Below are positions 1 through 9,127 of a DNA stretch of 64,000 nt, piece after piece. Source of the DNA: Curvibacter gracilis ATCC BAA-807 (GTDB taxonomy: Bacteria > Pseudomonadota > Gammaproteobacteria > Burkholderiales > Burkholderiaceae_C); contig NZ_JADZ01000015.1 of NCBI RefSeq assembly GCF_000518645.1, forward strand, positions 1 through 64,000. The letters are read 5' to 3'. Positions within the stretch are counted from its first letter, which is position 1; every line of letters begins with the position of its first letter. A model generated the notes under the pieces. That model did no database searches and was not told the DNA's origin. It worked only from the letters and a program-made list of their open reading frames with translations. Made by a program: the position numbers and the translations under genes.

Positions 1-330
1 CCCACCCTCCCGTCGGGCACGGCGAGCAGCGCAGACTTGGGCGGAAAAAGGGCTCGCGTCTGTTTGAGCGCAGCGAGTTTAGCGAGACCCCGCCCAAGTT
101 GAGCAGCGCAGCGGACCCTGCGCAGCAGGGCGTGCACGTCGGGTCGCCTTTCTTTGCTTACTTTCTTTGGCGAGACAAAGAAAGTGAGGCGCCCGCCGGG
201 GCGCAATCCCGGCCTCCGACTTCAATCAAAGAGCAGAACCACCAGAGCGCAGCGGCAACACAGAACCCACAACCAGTGGCCAAGGCACCAGCCCCAGGTT
301 GCCCACCACCCATGCGCCCTGACCGCCAAG
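1..330. repeat. Gene-free end with a GC-rich dispersed intergenic repeat and a hairpin
   Basis: I see no credible gene here. The stretch resembles an intergenic element that recurs in Comamonadaceae genomes. Its most recognisable part is a perfect inverted repeat at 160-185: arms ACTTTCTTTG and CAAAGAAAGT around the six-base loop GCGAGA. It lies downstream of the FAH hydrolase, so it may also end that transcript. No second copy of this hairpin was seen in the window. Family membership is from memory, not a search. Confidence 0.5.
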
Positions 331-1344
331 TCAGCCCTCCACCTCCACCACCTTCTGGTCAATAGCCCCAAACAAACTCACCCCATTGCGCCCCTTCATC
401 TCGATGCGAATGGTGTCCCCGTACTTCATGAACCCGGTGCTCGGCTTGCCGTTCTGGATCGTCTCGATGCAGCGCTTCTCGGCAATGCAGCTGTAGCCCT
501 TGGGCCACTCGGTGCGGCCCTGGGCGTCGGTCACGCCCTGGTTGCTCACCGTGCCGCTGCCCACGATGGTGCCGGCGCGCACATTGCGGGTCTTGCAGAT
601 GTGGGCGATCAACTGGCCGAAGTGGAAGGTCATCTCGGGTCCTGCCTCGCACTGGCCCACCTTGCGGCCGTTCCAGGTCGACTCCAGCGTCAGGTGCACA
701 CGGCCCTGGTCCCAGGCCTCGCCCAGTTCGTCGAGCGTGATCGCCACCGGGCTGAAGGCCGTGGCCGGCTTGCTCTGGAAGAAGCCGAAGCCCTTGGCCA
801 GCTCGGCCGGGATCAGGTTGCGCAGCGACACGTCATTGGCCAGCATCACCAGGCGGATGCCGTCCAGCGCGCGGTCGGCCGGCGTGCCCATGGGCACGTC
901 GCCGGTCACCACGGCGATCTCGGCCTCGAAATCGATGCCGAAGTCTTCGCTGGGCACCACCACATCGTCGCAGGGGCCGATGAAGTCATCGCTGCCGCCC
1001 TGGTACATCAAAGGGTCGGTGTAGAAGGTGGCGGGCACCTCGGCGTTGCGCGCCTTGCGCACCAGCTCGACATGGTTGAGGTAGGCCGAGCCGTCGGCCC
1101 ACTGGTAGGCGCGCGGCAGCGGGGCCATGCACTGCGCCGGGTCGAAGGGAAAGGCGTGGCGGGTCTTGCCCTGGTTGAGCTGCTCGTACAGGTCCTGCAA
1201 CTGCGGGGCCAGGAAGTTCCAGTCGTCCAGCACCTGCTGCAAGCGCGTGGCGATGCCGGTCGCATAATGCGCGGTGCTCAGGTCACGCGACACGACGACC
1301 AGTTGGCCATCACGCGATCCGTCTTTGTAGGTGGCGAGTTTCAT
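331..1344 (-). CDS. Fumarylacetoacetate hydrolase family protein
   Basis: A 337-residue cytosolic enzyme of the FAH superfamily, which hydrolyses C-C bonds or decarboxylates/tautomerises beta-keto acids with a divalent metal. The protein begins MKLATYKDGSRDGQ, has the FAH-type acidic metal site in the FEAEIAVV segment, and then the Glu/Lys-rich catalytic core ending in a GDTIRIEM-like strand, typical of this fold. The length fits the two-domain FAH group often annotated in tyrosine or aromatic catabolism. The ATG at 1344 was chosen because the open frame further upstream has an atypical, Cys/Arg-rich composition and homologues begin at this MKLA. It is divergent from the DUF3108 gene, and no aromatic-pathway gene is adjacent, so the substrate is unknown. 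Confidence 0.88.
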   Translation of the reverse strand: MKLATYKDGSRDGQLVVVSRDLSTAHYATGIATRLQQVLDDWNFLAPQLQDLYEQLNQGKTRHAFPFDPAQCMAPLPRAYQWADGSAYLNHVELVRKARNAEVPATFYTDPLMYQGGSDDFIGPCDDVVVPSEDFGIDFEAEIAVVTGDVPMGTPADRALDGIRLVMLANDVSLRNLIPAELAKGFGFFQSKPATAFSPVAITLDELGEAWDQGRVHLTLESTWNGRKVGQCEAGPEMTFHFGQLIAHICKTRNVRAGTIVGSGTVSNQGVTDAQGRTEWPKGYSCIAEKRCIETIQNGKPSTGFMKYGDTIRIEMKGRNGVSLFGAIDQKVVEVEG

Positions 1345-1466
1345 GGTGCGCGGGTCTCCGGCGTAGGGGGTTGGCGGGGGGCTGAAGGCCTTTTTGCGAG
1401 CACCCACCGCGCCGGCACAGGGCGCGTGGTTCAATCGGTTCAAGCCAAGGAAAGCAGCGGATTCTA

Positions 1467-2615
1467 GTGCGCACGGAACAGGAACAGGCCGGCCTTCAAG
1501 CCCATGCACGGCAGCGGCCCGAACGCAGCGGCCCCTCACGCCGGGCCCTGGTCGGCCTCACCGTGCTGGTGCTGGCCGTGCACGCTGCGCTGCTGTGGCA
1601 GGGCCGCAGCCTGCTGCCGGCGGGCGAAGGCCCGGGCACACGGGTGGCCGCCCTGCCCCTGCCCGTGTTCAGCACCCGGCGCGTGGAGGTGTCGGCCCCG
1701 GTGGCGGCCGTAGGGGCCGTGGCCCGACCGCCCCGGGTGATTCGGCGCCCTCCGCGCAGCATCCCGGCGCCCCAGGCCCCGAGCCCGGCCCCCGGCGACA
1801 CCCCGCCCGACCCGAGCGCCACCGTGCCCGAATCCCCCAGCGACGCGCCGGCCTTGAGCGCCAGCCCCGCCGCCACGGATCCGCCCCAGCCGCAGCCGGT
1901 GATCGGGCCGACGTCGGCCCCGGTGGCCAAGGCACCCGAGGTCAGCCCGGCGGCCGCCGAACACCGCACCCTGAGCGTCAAGGTGCCCCCACCCATCCGC
2001 CTGAGCTATGCGGTCAAGGCCGAGGTCAAGCACCTGAACTACCAGGCCAACGGTGAGATGAGCTGGACCCACGACGGCAGCCAGTACGAGGCCCAGGCCT
2101 CGGTCAAGATGTTTCTGATCGGTGGGCGCAGCCAGACCAGCCGCGGCCGCATCACCGCCGCCGGCCTGGCCCCAACCCGCTTTGGCGACAAGGTGCGCAA
2201 TGAACAGGCGGCCCACTTCGACGCCGAGCAGGGCAAGGTCACCTTCAGCGCCAACACCCCCGATGCGGTGCTGCTGCCCGGCATGCAGGACCGCCTGAGC
2301 GTGTTCATGCAACTGGCCTCGCTGGTGGCGGCCGAGCCGACCCAGTTCGGCCCCGGCACGCGCATCACCGTGCCCACGGTGGGCCCGCGCGACGCCGAAA
2401 CCTGGGTGTTTGTGGTGGATGGCCCCGAAGAACTGGCCCTGGCGCAAGGCCCCTTGCCCACCCTCAAGATCACGCGCGCGCCGCGCACCGAGTTCGACAC
2501 CCGGGTTGAGCTGTGGCTGGCCCCCGGCATCCACTACCTGCCGGCGCGCATCCGCATCACGCAGTCTCAGGGCGATTTCGTGGACCAGCAGCTGACCGGC
2601 GTGCTCACGCCCTGA
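1467..2615 (+). CDS. DUF3108 domain-containing membrane-anchored protein
   Basis: A 382-residue protein with one N-terminal membrane segment (about residues 28-46, LVGLTVLVLAVHAALLW), a Pro/Ala-rich linker to about residue 160, and a C-terminal beta-rich domain of the DUF3108 type (from about 170). DUF3108 proteins face the periplasm; their role is not established. The start is a GTG; no in-frame ATG precedes the membrane segment and the ribosome binding site is weak, so the exact start is uncertain. The Pro-rich linker probably spans the periplasm. Divergent from the FAH hydrolase gene. Confidence 0.8.
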   Translation: MRTEQEQAGLQAHARQRPERSGPSRRALVGLTVLVLAVHAALLWQGRSLLPAGEGPGTRVAALPLPVFSTRRVEVSAPVAAVGAVARPPRVIRRPPRSIPAPQAPSPAPGDTPPDPSATVPESPSDAPALSASPAATDPPQPQPVIGPTSAPVAKAPEVSPAAAEHRTLSVKVPPPIRLSYAVKAEVKHLNYQANGEMSWTHDGSQYEAQASVKMFLIGGRSQTSRGRITAAGLAPTRFGDKVRNEQAAHFDAEQGKVTFSANTPDAVLLPGMQDRLSVFMQLASLVAAEPTQFGPGTRITVPTVGPRDAETWVFVVDGPEELALAQGPLPTLKITRAPRTEFDTRVELWLAPGIHYLPARIRITQSQGDFVDQQLTGVLTP

Positions 2616-2684
2616 CAGCGACCGGCCCAGGCCGGGTGTTGCTGAAAACCTGCAGTGCGCATGGATTTGCACAGATCTTGAAAC

Positions 2685-2700
2685 TGGCACGGTCATTGCC
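2685..2700 (+). promoter_or_regulatory. Candidate sigma-54 (-24/-12) promoter of the DUF3567 gene
   Basis: TGGCACG-GTCA-TTGC matches the sigma-54 consensus TGGCACG-N4-TTGC exactly, with ten bases between the GG and the GC. Transcription would start near 2711, about 22 bases before the DUF3567 start codon. Confidence 0.65.
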
Positions 2701-2732
2701 ATCTACCATGGGACTCAGAAGGAATCCATCTC

Positions 2733-3026
2733 ATGCAAATGCTCTATGACTCCGACTCCTTTGTGGTGGTGCACCTGGTGCCCGACCTCGACCTGACGCC
2801 GGGCAGCACCGAGGCACAGGAGCCCGCCGTGCCCCAATTGGCGCGGCATGGTTTCGAGATCGTGGACAAACGCTCAGGCAAAGAGGTGTACCTCGACGGC
2901 TCCTGGGCCGAGATGTTCCAGCAGATCATCCTGGGCTGGCAGCTCAACGCCCCCACCGAAGAAGAGGTGGAAAGCACGCTGGAGCGCTACTCGGGCCTGG
3001 CCCAGAACCCGGTGCTGGTGCACTGA
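2733..3026 (+). CDS. DUF3567 family protein
   Basis: A 97-residue soluble protein beginning MQMLYDSDSFVVV, the characteristic opening of the DUF3567 family, which is small and largely restricted to betaproteobacteria. No enzymatic motif is visible; it is acidic, with Asp-rich and Glu-rich segments and an aromatic patch (GSWAEMFQQIILGWQ). The function is unknown. The gene stands alone behind a perfect-looking sigma-54 promoter, which suggests conditional expression (nitrogen, carbon or stress status). It is convergent with the AbrB-type membrane protein gene. Confidence 0.88.
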   Translation: MQMLYDSDSFVVVHLVPDLDLTPGSTEAQEPAVPQLARHGFEIVDKRSGKEVYLDGSWAEMFQQIILGWQLNAPTEEEVESTLERYSGLAQNPVLVH

Positions 3027-3052
3027 GCACGTCAACCACCCGCTGACCGGGC

Positions 3053-4111
3053 TCAGGCCTGGCCAGGTTTCAAGCGCCGGTACAGGGCCCGGTACAGCGG
3101 CTCGACCAGCAACAGCACGGCCACCAGGCGGCACACCTGGAAGGCGGTGACCACCGGCACGCCCAGTTGCAGCACCTTGGCCGTGATCGACATCTCGGCA
3201 ATGCCCCCAGGCGAGGTGCCCAGCACCATGGTGGCCGGGTGCAGGCCGGCAGCCCATCCCAGCGCACAGGCAAAGCCGGCGCACAGCAACACCATGGCGA
3301 AGGTGCCGAACACCACCGAGGCCATCCAGCGCGGCGCCGTGTGGATGAAGCCCGGCGTGAAGCGCACCCCCAGACTCACCCCGATCACCAGCTGCGCCGC
3401 ATTCGACATCCACTGCGGCACCGCCGACAAGGTGTGCCCCGTCATGGTGATGGCCGCAGACACCACCAGCGAGCCCAGAAACCAGGGGTTGGCGCGCCCC
3501 AGCCGGTGCATGACCAGCGCGCCCACACCGGTGGCCGCCCCCAGCAAGGCCAAACCAGCCCCATCAACGACCCGGGTGGTCGCAGGCATCTGATCCAGGC
3601 CATGCAGGCCACTGAAGGTGAAGGCAAACGGAATCAACACCGTGACGATCACCAGGCGCAGCGAATGGCTGGCGGCCACCAGCTCGGTGCGGGCCTGGGC
3701 GCGTTCGGCCAGCAAGGTCATCTCGGAAGCGCCCCCGATGGCCCCGGCAAAGAAGGTGGTGGCGCGCAAGGCGGGTTCGTCCAGCCCGCTCAGCAAGGCG
3801 CGGTTGCGCAGGCAAAGCCATTGGCCAAAGGCCCAACCCAGGCCCAGCGCCCAGGCAATGCCCAGCACAATCGCCCACCACAGACCCAGCACCAGCGAAG
3901 TGACCTCGGGCGTGAAATACAGGCCCAGCGCGGCGGCAATCGTCCACTGCCCCAGGTTGCGCAGCGGCGCCAGGCTCAGCGCCGGCGCCCCCAGCATGCT
4001 GGCCGCGGCCACCGACAGCAGGGGCCCCAGCATCCAGGGAAGGGGAACGTGCAGGGCCACAAAGGCCTGGGCAGTGAGCCAGGCCAGCAGCAGGGTCAGC
4101 GCGGCGCGCAT
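3053..4111 (-). CDS. AbrB family (ammonia monooxygenase-like) membrane protein
   Basis: A 352-residue inner-membrane protein with about ten hydrophobic segments arranged as two similar halves, the organisation of the AbrB-duplication family (COG3180). Recognisable features are the start MRAALTLLLAWL, the PLPWMLGPLL segment of repeat 1 and the TSPGGIAEM segment of repeat 2. Homologues are variously annotated as AbrB regulators or putative ammonia monooxygenases. Neither function is proven, and transport is more likely from topology. The ATG at 4111 puts the first membrane segment at the N terminus; an in-frame ATG at 4135 is also possible. Confidence 0.85.
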   Translation of the reverse strand: MRAALTLLLAWLTAQAFVALHVPLPWMLGPLLSVAAASMLGAPALSLAPLRNLGQWTIAAALGLYFTPEVTSLVLGLWWAIVLGIAWALGLGWAFGQWLCLRNRALLSGLDEPALRATTFFAGAIGGASEMTLLAERAQARTELVAASHSLRLVIVTVLIPFAFTFSGLHGLDQMPATTRVVDGAGLALLGAATGVGALVMHRLGRANPWFLGSLVVSAAITMTGHTLSAVPQWMSNAAQLVIGVSLGVRFTPGFIHTAPRWMASVVFGTFAMVLLCAGFACALGWAAGLHPATMVLGTSPGGIAEMSITAKVLQLGVPVVTAFQVCRLVAVLLLVEPLYRALYRRLKPGQA

Positions 4112-4222
4112 GACGTCATGGAGGCGGGTGGGCATACAGGCAGGCGAGCAGAACAGAGAGCAAACCCGGCCGGGCCAGAAGGCCATGCCTGTGGCATGCC
4201 GGAGTCGGGATAGTATGCGCGC

Positions 4223-5080
4223 ATGCGTGTTTTCCCCTGTCTTGAACGCCCTCGCATCCGGGCATGGCTGGCTTGCTGCTTTGCCATGGCCGCCCTGCTG
4301 GGCTGTGCCAGCAGCTCGTCCGACCTGCCGGCGCGCCAACTCTCCAGCCTGCTGCCGGCCGACGTGCTGCTGCTGGGCGAGCAGCACGATGCCCCGGCCC
4401 ACCACCAATGGGAGCGCCAGGTGGTCGAAATCCTCGCGGTGCAGAACCGACTGTCTGCGCTGCTGCTCGAGATGGTCGATCAGGGCCACGACACCCGCGG
4501 CCTGCCCCGCAACGCCAAGGAGGCCCAGGTCAAGCAGGCGCTGCAATGGAACGACGCGGGCTGGCCCTGGGCCGACTACGCGCCAGCCATCATGGCCGCC
4601 GTGGAGGCCGGGGTGCCGGTGCTGGGCGCCAACCTGCCCCGCGAGCGCCAGCGGCCCGCCATGAAAGACCTGAGCCTGGACCTGCGCCTGCTGCAGCCGG
4701 CGCTGGAGCGCCAGCGCGCCGCCATCCGCGACAGCCACTGCGGCCTGCTGGACGAGGCCCAGGTCGCCCCCATGACCCGCATCCAGATCGCGCGTGACCT
4801 GGCCATGGCCCAGGCCGTGATGAAGGCCCCGCGTCCGCCGGGCCGCACCGTGCTGCTGCTGGCCGGGGCGGGCCATGTGCTGCGCCCGGTGGGCATTCCG
4901 GCGCACCTGCCCGAGTCGCTGAACACCCGCGTGCTGGTGGCCGCGGTGGAGGGCAGTGAAGTCGCAGCGAACTTGCGCAGCCCGGGCGGGTCCGCAGAGA
5001 CCGATCTGCTGTGGGTCAGCCCGCGCCAGCCCGAGCGTGACCACTGCAGTGAACTGCGCCAACGCATGCAACTGAACTGA
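4223..5080 (+). CDS. ChaN family lipoprotein (haem-binding/Tiki fold)
   Basis: A 285-residue lipoprotein: an N-terminal signal ends in the lipobox LLGC near residue 27-30, followed by a Ser-rich linker. The body carries the ChaN hallmark LLGEQHDAPAHH near residue 50 and further conserved His/Glu positions (LLLAGAGHVLR). ChaN proteins are outer-membrane or periplasmic lipoproteins that bind haem as stacked dimers and are linked to iron acquisition. The gene stands alone, divergent from the AbrB-type gene, with no haem transporter beside it. Confidence 0.85.
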   Translation: MRVFPCLERPRIRAWLACCFAMAALLGCASSSSDLPARQLSSLLPADVLLLGEQHDAPAHHQWERQVVEILAVQNRLSALLLEMVDQGHDTRGLPRNAKEAQVKQALQWNDAGWPWADYAPAIMAAVEAGVPVLGANLPRERQRPAMKDLSLDLRLLQPALERQRAAIRDSHCGLLDEAQVAPMTRIQIARDLAMAQAVMKAPRPPGRTVLLLAGAGHVLRPVGIPAHLPESLNTRVLVAAVEGSEVAANLRSPGGSAETDLLWVSPRQPERDHCSELRQRMQLN

Positions 5081-5135
5081 ACTCTTGACTGCGCTTTTAA
5101 CGGAGCCTGGACCAAGGCTGAACTGAGCCTGCGCC

Positions 5136-6416
5136 TCAACCCCCGTCCGGTGGCGCAGCGGTCGGCGGTGCATCGACCGCGTCGACCACGGGCCCAGGCG
5201 CCTGCCCATCCTCATACCTCACCACGCTCGCCGGCCTGGGCGGGCCGCGCCAAGCTTGAAGGCGGTAGGTCCACTGCCGCTGCGGCCAGGGCTTGTCGGC
5301 CAAGGCCTGGACCAGGGCCGGCTGACCGCTGGGCACGTCGTGCTGGCCCCGGGCCTGGCCCAGGGGCACCCGCGGAAACAAGGACACCTGATCCGACCCC
5401 AGGGGCTGGCGCACCGCCAGGGGAGCATGCCCACGAAGATGGGCGGCCAACACCGCCGCCAGGCTGGGTTGATCGGCCCAGGCCAGGTGGGCCGAGGAGG
5501 GGCAGCACGGATTGCAATCGATCAGCCAGGCCCGGTCAGTGCCGGGCTCCAGCCTGAAATCCAGGCTGTGCAAACCCGTCAGTTGCAGGTGGGCGCACAA
5601 CTGGCGGGCCGCCGCCTCCATGCCCGGGTGGCCGATGCGACGCACCACCGTGGCAGGGCCCGCGGGGCCCAGGGTCTCCACCGCCGCCAGCGACAGCCAG
5701 GCCAGCACCTGCCCTTGCTCGCAGAGAATCAGGGTGCTGGCGGGCTGCCCTTCGACAAAGCGCTGCACCAGCACCCGGGTCCGCCCAGGGTGGCGCCGGC
5801 TCCACCAGGCCAGGGGATCGCGCTCGACCACCAGGCGGCGCAGCAGGGCCGCCCCGGACAGGGGGCGGCTGAAGGACGGCCAGACACGTTCGGCCTCGGA
5901 CAGGTCGTCCACCACACAGTCGCCTGCGCCATCGAAGCTCAGGTCCCGCTTGAGCACGCTGCGGCCATGACCTTCGCGGAACCAGAACAGCAGGTCCTGG
6001 GCGGAGTCGAGCTGGCGGTGTTCGGGCACGTCCAGCCCCAGAGACTGGGCCGTCGTCAGCAAGCGGTGCCGCTGCAGCAGCGTGGTGTGGCTGGACGCCG
6101 GGCCGATGGACTGCTCGATCAGGCTGCGCAGCACCGGCACCTGCTCGTGCAGCGCGATCAACTGGGCCACCACCGCATCGTCGCAGGGCAGGACCCGCCG
6201 GTAGCCATGCCCCGATCCCAGCACGGCACGCAGGCTGCCCAGAGCGTCGAACATCGCGAAATGCCAGCATCGGCCCAGGCCCGGCACCTGCTGCACAGGG
6301 TGGCCAACGGGGCACAGCACGTCGACGCGGCACCCCTGCTGCACCAGGGCCAGCGCCAGGCGGGCCGCCGTGGACGAACCCGTGCTGGTGACCAACAGAA
6401 GAGCTGGTTTTTTCAA
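5136..6416 (-). CDS. ATP-grasp domain protein of unknown substrate
   Basis: A 426-residue cytosolic protein. Residues about 1-110 form a Rossmann-like pre-ATP-grasp domain (LLLVTSTGSSTAARLALALV). The centre has the ATP-grasp lysine region (SVLKRDLSFDGAGD) and the Glu-rich adenine-contact strand (VLVQRFVEGQPA), and the metal-binding strand ends in LIDCNPCCPSS, where Asn is the expected magnesium ligand. ATP-grasp enzymes of this layout ligate a carboxylate to an amine or thiol. The final 60 residues are Arg/Pro-rich and not recognised. It sits alone between convergent genes, so context does not tell the substrate. Confidence 0.75.
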   Translation of the reverse strand: MKKPALLLVTSTGSSTAARLALALVQQGCRVDVLCPVGHPVQQVPGLGRCWHFAMFDALGSLRAVLGSGHGYRRVLPCDDAVVAQLIALHEQVPVLRSLIEQSIGPASSHTTLLQRHRLLTTAQSLGLDVPEHRQLDSAQDLLFWFREGHGRSVLKRDLSFDGAGDCVVDDLSEAERVWPSFSRPLSGAALLRRLVVERDPLAWWSRRHPGRTRVLVQRFVEGQPASTLILCEQGQVLAWLSLAAVETLGPAGPATVVRRIGHPGMEAAARQLCAHLQLTGLHSLDFRLEPGTDRAWLIDCNPCCPSSAHLAWADQPSLAAVLAAHLRGHAPLAVRQPLGSDQVSLFPRVPLGQARGQHDVPSGQPALVQALADKPWPQRQWTYRLQAWRGPPRPASVVRYEDGQAPGPVVDAVDAPPTAAPPDGG

Positions 6417-6541
6417 GGCGCAGGGGCTTCCTGGCGAGAACTGCCGCTGCCGGCCACTCCGCCGTGTCGATCAATGAACATGTCTATCAAGTGATGAAAA
6501 TGGCCGTTCAGCATCCCAGGCCCACCCCGGCCGTCGAGCGC

Positions 6542-7102
6542 TCACTCTTTGAGGCGGGGCAGGATCTCCTGGCGGATCACATCGGCCGTGAGCGGCCCGT
6601 GGAACTGGAACACGATGCGCCCCTGAGGGTTCACCACCCAGGTCTGCGGCGGTTTGCCACTGCCCAGCCGGCGCTGCAGTTCGCCATCGGCATCGACCAG
6701 GGAGGTCCAGTAGGGGTTGCCGAAGTAGGCCAGGTAGTTGATGGCGTCCTGGGTCTTGTCGCCTCCATTGAGGCCGATCAGTTGCTCGGCACGCCCGTCG
6801 GCACGCAAGGTGGCGGCCAGGGCCAGCATGTTGGGGGCCTCTTCACGGCAGGACAGGCACCACGATGCCCAAAGATGCACCACGCGCGCCTGGCCGCGCC
6901 ACTGCGCCGGGCCCATGCGGGCCGCATCGGCCAGCTGTGGCAGCGCCAGTTCGGGCCAGGCGGGGGCCTGATTGGCCGCCTCCTGCGCTTGCCAGGATCT
7001 GCGCAACTGGTAGCCACCGGCCACCAGAAGCAGCAGCACCAGCAGACCCAGGCCCCAGCGCACCCGGTGCGCCATCAAAGAACTTTCTGAACTATTGGCC
7101 AT
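6542..7102 (-). CDS. TlpA-like membrane-anchored thioredoxin
   Basis: A 186-residue periplasmic thioredoxin anchored by one N-terminal membrane segment (about residues 14-33). The active site is WCLSC within VHLWASWCLSCREEAPNM, and the fold continues with the cis-Pro region (PQTWVVNPQG). TlpA/ResA-type proteins reduce disulfides in the periplasm, often for cytochrome c or oxidase assembly. The ATG at 7102 was chosen because AAGGAG lies just upstream and the frame before it is not signal-like. Divergent from purU. Confidence 0.88.
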   Translation of the reverse strand: MANSSESSLMAHRVRWGLGLLVLLLLVAGGYQLRRSWQAQEAANQAPAWPELALPQLADAARMGPAQWRGQARVVHLWASWCLSCREEAPNMLALAATLRADGRAEQLIGLNGGDKTQDAINYLAYFGNPYWTSLVDADGELQRRLGSGKPPQTWVVNPQGRIVFQFHGPLTADVIRQEILPRLKE

Positions 7103-7315
7103 GTTTTCTCCTTTGCAGCGCTGTTCCACGCCCAGCCAGGCCCCGGAGACCCGGGCCCTGGCGGGCGCGCAGCGCACTGGCTGATCGTTGTTGGATTCAG
7201 AGGTCACAACCCGACGCGCAGTGCCCTCCCAGGCAGGCTGGCCGCGGGGCACCTCGGCGCCCCACAAACCCGCTCACTGTCACGCCCGGCAGAGTGCTGC
7301 GACAATCCGGGGGTT

Positions 7316-8164
7316 ATGACCAAAGCCTATATTCTCACCCTGTCCTGCCCCGACCGAACGGGGATTGTTCACGCCGTGTCCGGTTTCCTGCTCGAGCGTG
7401 GCGGCAACATCGAGGAAGCGGCGCAGTACAACGACCCGGCCACCGGTCTGTTCTTCATGCGCGTTCAGTTCGCCTGCGACACGTTGAACCACGAGGAACT
7501 CAAGGCCCAGCTGACCCCGTTTGCCGACGGCTTCGCCATGAAATGGAGCCTGCACGCCACCTCCGAGCCGGTGCGCACCGTGCTGCTGGTGAGCAAGGAG
7601 GGCCACTGCCTGAACGACCTGCTGTTCCGCTGGAAGTCGGGCCTGCTGCCGCTGGACATCCGCGCCATCATCAGCAACCACCGCGAGTTCTACCAGCTGG
7701 CCGCCAGCTACAACGTGCCCTTCCACCACATCCCGGTGACGGCGGCCACCAAGGCCCAGGCCGAGGCACGTCAGTTCGAGATCATCGAGGCCGAAGGCGC
7801 CGAACTGGTGGTTCTGGCGCGTTACATGCAGATCCTGAGCGACGACCTGTGCCGCAAGCTCGCCGGCCGGGCGATCAACATCCACCACAGCTTCCTGCCC
7901 AGCTTCAAAGGCGCCAAGCCTTACTACCAGGCGCACGACCGCGGCGTGAAGCTGATCGGCGCCACCGCCCACTACGTGACGGCCGACCTCGACGAAGGCC
8001 CCATCATCGAGCAGGACGTGGCCCGCGTGGACCACAGCCGGACGGTGGAAGACCTGACCGCACTCGGCCGCGACACCGAAAGCCAGGTGCTGGCGCGGGC
8101 CGTGAAGTGGCACAGCGAACACCGCGTCTTGCTGAACGGTCACAAGACCGTGATCTTCAAGTAA
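7316..8164 (+). CDS. purU: Formyltetrahydrofolate deformylase
   Basis: A 282-residue cytosolic enzyme that hydrolyses 10-formyl-tetrahydrofolate to formate and tetrahydrofolate, balancing one-carbon pools and supplying formate. It has the standard PurU layout: an N-terminal ACT domain (LSCPDRTGIVHAVSGF) and a C-terminal formyltransferase-like domain with NIHHSFLPSFKGAKPY, which holds the conserved His, and the later GATAHYVTADLDEGPII Asp motif. The length is normal for the family. A GcvA-like regulator follows after 57 bases on the same strand. Confidence 0.95.
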   Translation: MTKAYILTLSCPDRTGIVHAVSGFLLERGGNIEEAAQYNDPATGLFFMRVQFACDTLNHEELKAQLTPFADGFAMKWSLHATSEPVRTVLLVSKEGHCLNDLLFRWKSGLLPLDIRAIISNHREFYQLAASYNVPFHHIPVTAATKAQAEARQFEIIEAEGAELVVLARYMQILSDDLCRKLAGRAINIHHSFLPSFKGAKPYYQAHDRGVKLIGATAHYVTADLDEGPIIEQDVARVDHSRTVEDLTALGRDTESQVLARAVKWHSEHRVLLNGHKTVIFK

Positions 8165-8221
8165 ACCACCCGACCGCCTCACCGCGCTGCTGACACGCGA
8201 CCCGCCAGGCCCAGGAACGAC

Positions 8222-9127
8222 ATGGACGAAGACAACCGCAACAACAACGGCAGCAACAAGGCCCAGCGGATCCCGCCCATCCAGTGCCTGCTCACGTTCG
8301 AGGCCCTGGCGCGCCTGCGCAGCGTGACCCAGGCGGCCGAAGAGCTGTGCGTGACCCCGAGCGCCGTGAGCCACCGGGTGCGCCAGCTCGAACAGATCAT
8401 CGGTACCAAGTTGTTCGGGCGGGCCGACTTCTCGCTGACCACCGAAGGCAGCGAGTACCTGGCCCATGTGCGCGAAGGGTTGGACGCGTTGCAGAAGTTT
8501 CCGGGGGCCCCGGGTGTCAGCGGCAAGCGCAAGCTCAAGCTGGCCGTGACGCCCACGTTCGCACGCTCCATCCTGATCCCGCGCCTGAAGCAGTTCACCG
8601 AGGCCTACCCCGAGATCGACCTGGCCCTGCATGTGTCGATCCCGCTGCTGGACGTGATCGCCGAGGACGCCGATCTGATCGTGCGCTTCGGGCCGGGGCG
8701 CTATGCCGACCTGGAGCACATCAAGCTGGCGGGTGACGACGTGACCCCCCTGGCCTCACCCGCCTTCGTGCGCGAGCATGGCCCCTTCGACCGCCCCGAA
8801 GATCTCGAGGGCGTGCCCTTGCTGCGCAGCCCGCTGGAGCCCTGGCGCACCTGGTTCGCGGCCCACAACCTGGACTGGCCCGAACCGGCCGAAGGCTCCC
8901 AATTCAACGATGTGGGCCTGATGTGCGACGCCGCCTCGGCCGGCATGGGCGTGGCCCTGGTGCGGCTCAAGCTGGGCCGCCCCTGGCTGGAGGCGGGCTC
9001 CCTGGTGCGGCTGTACGACCGCAACGTGACCAGCCCGCACGCGCACTACCTGTGCTGGCGCACCGGATCGATGGACCGCTGGGAGTGCGCGGCCTTTGCG
9101 GAGTGGTTGCGCAAAGCAATTCTGTGA
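8222..9127 (+). CDS. LysR family regulator, GcvA-like
   Basis: A 301-residue transcription factor with an N-terminal winged helix-turn-helix (about residues 20-80: LLTFEALARL..SVTQAAEELCVTPSAVSHRVRQLE) and a periplasmic-binding-like effector domain. The spacing and the phrase SVTQAAEELCVTPSAVSHR are typical of the GcvA branch, which controls glycine cleavage in enterics. Its position right after purU fits control of one-carbon or glycine metabolism, but the target is inferred. RBS-like AGGAA precedes the ATG. Confidence 0.88.
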   Translation: MDEDNRNNNGSNKAQRIPPIQCLLTFEALARLRSVTQAAEELCVTPSAVSHRVRQLEQIIGTKLFGRADFSLTTEGSEYLAHVREGLDALQKFPGAPGVSGKRKLKLAVTPTFARSILIPRLKQFTEAYPEIDLALHVSIPLLDVIAEDADLIVRFGPGRYADLEHIKLAGDDVTPLASPAFVREHGPFDRPEDLEGVPLLRSPLEPWRTWFAAHNLDWPEPAEGSQFNDVGLMCDAASAGMGVALVRLKLGRPWLEAGSLVRLYDRNVTSPHAHYLCWRTGSMDRWECAAFAEWLRKAIL

